A DNA stretch of 64,000 nucleotides from positions 29,574-93,573 of the forward strand of contig NZ_CALUAE010000015.1 of assembly GCF_943913955.1 (NCBI RefSeq), written 5' to 3'. A program made the position numbers and the translations under genes. The notes beneath the pieces are model-generated. The model was not told the DNA's origin. It made no database searches and worked only from the letters and a program-made list of their open reading frames with translations. Positions 62,520 to 64,000 of the stretch are shown here, in pieces. Source of the stretch: Mycolicibacterium bacteremicum (lineage in GTDB: Bacteria; Actinomycetota; Actinomycetes; Mycobacteriales; Mycobacteriaceae). Position 1 is the stretch's first letter. Every line of letters begins with the position of its first letter.

Positions 62520-64000
62520 CCGAGCAATTCCGATACCGCGTCGCCCAGCGCCGGATCGGTCGCGCTCGGCACATTGCGGTACTGACCACCGCTGGCCTCG
62601 GCGACGGCCTCCCAGGTCGAACGGTCGGGATCGTCGCCGATGTTGATGACATCGACCGCCACCGGGCGCTGCTGATCGACCGCACCCCGGATATAGGAGA
62701 CCAGTCCGGGGCCGTCGAGGCTGCGGTCGGTGTGCGGTCCGGACGTGATGACCAGCACCGAATTCGGTTGATCGGGGCGGAAACCGGACAACGCCTCGCC
62801 GTAGACCAGGCGCAGCGTGGTGAAGGACACCGCACCGCTGGCCAACCCACCTTGGGACTGCAGGCTGGAACCCAGCGCTGCCGCCCGCGGTGTGCCGCCG
62901 ACATCATCGCTGAGCGGTCCGGTACTGATCGCCGAGCGCCCGGCCACCCCGTCGAAGGTCCACAGGCCCACCGCCGCCGACGGCGGAAGCTGCTGCACAC
63001 GCTCGTTCACCGCGCGGGCCAGATCGGTCAGTCCCGGTGTGGCCTGCCCCAGCATCACGGTGACGGTGCCGTCCTGCACCGGCGCGGACAACCGGGCGGC
63101 CAGCGTGGCCCGTTCGGCCGGATCGCCGAAGGACAGCGGTTGGCCCACCGCCGGGAAGTCCGTGACCGGGCTCTCCGGGTTCGTTGCGCCCTCGGCCCGG
63201 AAGCCGGCCTCGGCCAGCTTGGTCAGCTGCTCGGGTTTGCGCATGAAGCGGTCGAATTCACTTGCCGCAGTGACCTGCTCCTTGGAGAGCCAATCGCCGC
63301 TGAGCAGCACGACGGGGAAGTCGGCGACCGCCGCCGGACCCGACGGTGTCCACGCCGCAAGCTTGCCGCCGGCGTCGGCCAGGCCGTCGGCGCGCTGGAC
63401 CAGCAGCTGCTCGGTGGTGGCCACCGCGTGCACCGGAGCAGCGGCCGGATCGGCGGCATTGACCAGCGCATCCAGCGCGGTCGAGGCCTGGTTGTCGGCC
63501 AGCTCGGGCTGGGCACCCATGAGTCGTTGCGCCGCGGCGGCGCCGTTGGTGGCAGGCGCGTTCGGCGGGGCCGACGCGGCCGCCACCGCCTCGGCGGCCA
63601 GCAGGCCCGCGTCACTGTTGCCCGCCATCGGCAGCGCCAGGCGAAGGCCGCCCCAGCCGGCCAGGTCGACCGCGTCCAATCCGGCCGGGTTGGTCTGCAG
63701 GTTCGGCAGGGCCGACCAATTCTGCTCACCCAACGCGGATTTGAGCTCGGGTCGCACGGCGAGCACGACCGGCGAGCTCACCAGCGAACGACTGTCGATC
63801 ACGGTCTCCGGTCCGGCCGCGGCCTCCAGCCGGGCCTCGGCGGCGGAACTCGCGGGCAGCCACAGTGCGGGCTGCGCACCCAGGCCACCGGGCCACGCGC
63901 CGGTGAAACCGTTCACCACGGCCTCGGCGTCGGAGGGCTTCACCTCGACCTTGACGCACCGGTCACCGACCCGGGGATTGGTGCCGAGGTAGTCCTGGGC
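62516..64000 (-). CDS. VWA and substrate-binding-domain protein, 5' end missing
   Basis: At least 494 aa; the frame stays open to the window edge, so the start lies outside. The visible N-terminal part resembles a periplasmic solute-binding fold (MGAQPELADNQASTALDALVNAADPAAAP, FPVVLLSGDWLSKEQVTAASEFDRFM), and the C-terminal part is a von Willebrand A domain (TVTVMLGQATPGLTDLARAVNERVQ, NSVLVITSGPHTDRS), though without a clear MIDAS DxSxS. It fits the M. tuberculosis Rv1836c position and domain order, as I recall them. Probably envelope-associated. Confidence 0.8.
   Translation of the reverse strand, partial: AQDYLGTNPRVGDRCVKVEVKPSDAEAVVNGFTGAWPGGLGAQPALWLPASSAAEARLEAAAGPETVIDSRSLVSSPVVLAVRPELKSALGEQNWSALPNLQTNPAGLDAVDLAGWGGLRLALPMAGNSDAGLLAAEAVAAASAPPNAPATNGAAAAQRLMGAQPELADNQASTALDALVNAADPAAAPVHAVATTEQLLVQRADGLADAGGKLAAWTPSGPAAVADFPVVLLSGDWLSKEQVTAASEFDRFMRKPEQLTKLAEAGFRAEGATNPESPVTDFPAVGQPLSFGDPAERATLAARLSAPVQDGTVTVMLGQATPGLTDLARAVNERVQQLPPSAAVGLWTFDGVAGRSAISTGPLSDDVGGTPRAAALGSSLQSQGGLASGAVSFTTLRLVYGEALSGFRPDQPNSVLVITSGPHTDRSLDGPGLVSYIRGAVDQQRPVAVDVINIGDDPDRSTWEAVAEASGGQYRNVPSATDPALGDAVSELLG

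Overview
The window is high-GC actinobacterial DNA, almost certainly from a fast-growing Mycobacteriaceae member (Mycolicibacterium type). The strongest evidence is the block at 35.0-45.3 kb: a BacA-like ABC transporter, then secA2, pgsA-type synthase, DUF881, sbp, DUF881, gcvH, garA, merR, a DUF151 nuclease and a second merR. This is the gene order I know from M. tuberculosis Rv1819c-Rv1830, and it resumes at 56.6 kb with a glycine riboswitch and gcvP (Rv1832). Other mycobacterial marks are a KstR-type operator, a PknF-like kinase, DUF732 and other small secreted proteins, an F420/Ddn-type reductase, a PPM1-type methyltransferase, and many apparently leaderless promoters (TANNNT 6-8 nt before the start codon). 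I found no rRNA, tRNA, insertion sequence, phage gene or CRISPR array.

Layout. 0-13.5 kb is catabolic: a Rieske oxygenase divergent from a TetR regulator, a methyltransferase, an acyl-CoA ligase/cupin/flavin monooxygenase/MFS/aldehyde dehydrogenase run on the minus strand, and a divergent GAF-PucR regulator followed by an ACMSD-like amidohydrolase and an Old Yellow Enzyme. 13.5-24 kb holds small secreted and conserved mycobacterial proteins, an SGNH hydrolase, a NUDIX protein, a PknF-like kinase, MalQ, an MFS exporter and a paired SMR efflux system. 24-35 kb holds a core-MetE-like protein with a DszC/acyl-CoA-dehydrogenase-like flavoprotein, an esterase, a sterol-desaturase-type hydroxylase, an amino-acid-oxidase-like flavoenzyme, LysM, a secreted serine protease, and a KstR-boxed VOC/steroid-dehydrogenase-like pair beside a TetR regulator. 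35-45 kb is the conserved secA2-garA core. 45.3-56.6 kb is an 11-kb catabolic block placed between the second merR and the gcvP riboswitch. 56.6-64 kb is gcvP, an HxlR/MFS divergent pair, a TDP2-like phosphodiesterase and a VWA protein that runs off the edge.

The most interesting part is the 45.8-56.6 kb block. It has a three-part TRAP transporter with an arylmalonate-decarboxylase-like protein inside its operon, a LysR regulator, and then an operon of an alpha/beta-hydrolase-fold protein without its Ser nucleophile, an MDR oxidoreductase, a flavin reductase, an HpaB-type flavin monooxygenase, a RidA protein, a DUF1028 protein and an M20 amidohydrolase. The set of roles is like the Rut pyrimidine pathway (monooxygenase, flavin reductase, RidA, alpha/beta hydrolase, amidohydrolase, transporter), but the monooxygenase and amidohydrolase belong to different families. 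Both operons carry the same GCATC-N9-GATGC-type box, so I read them as one LysR-controlled regulon for an anionic, probably N-containing substrate. The substrate cannot be read from the sequence.

Several other regulatory sites can be seen directly: a 20-bp TetR-type palindrome at 1448, two copies of another operator at 32056 and 32104, a KstR box at 32825, a dyad over the second merR promoter at 44581, and long hairpins at three convergent gene ends (13.5, 34.9 and 59.7 kb).
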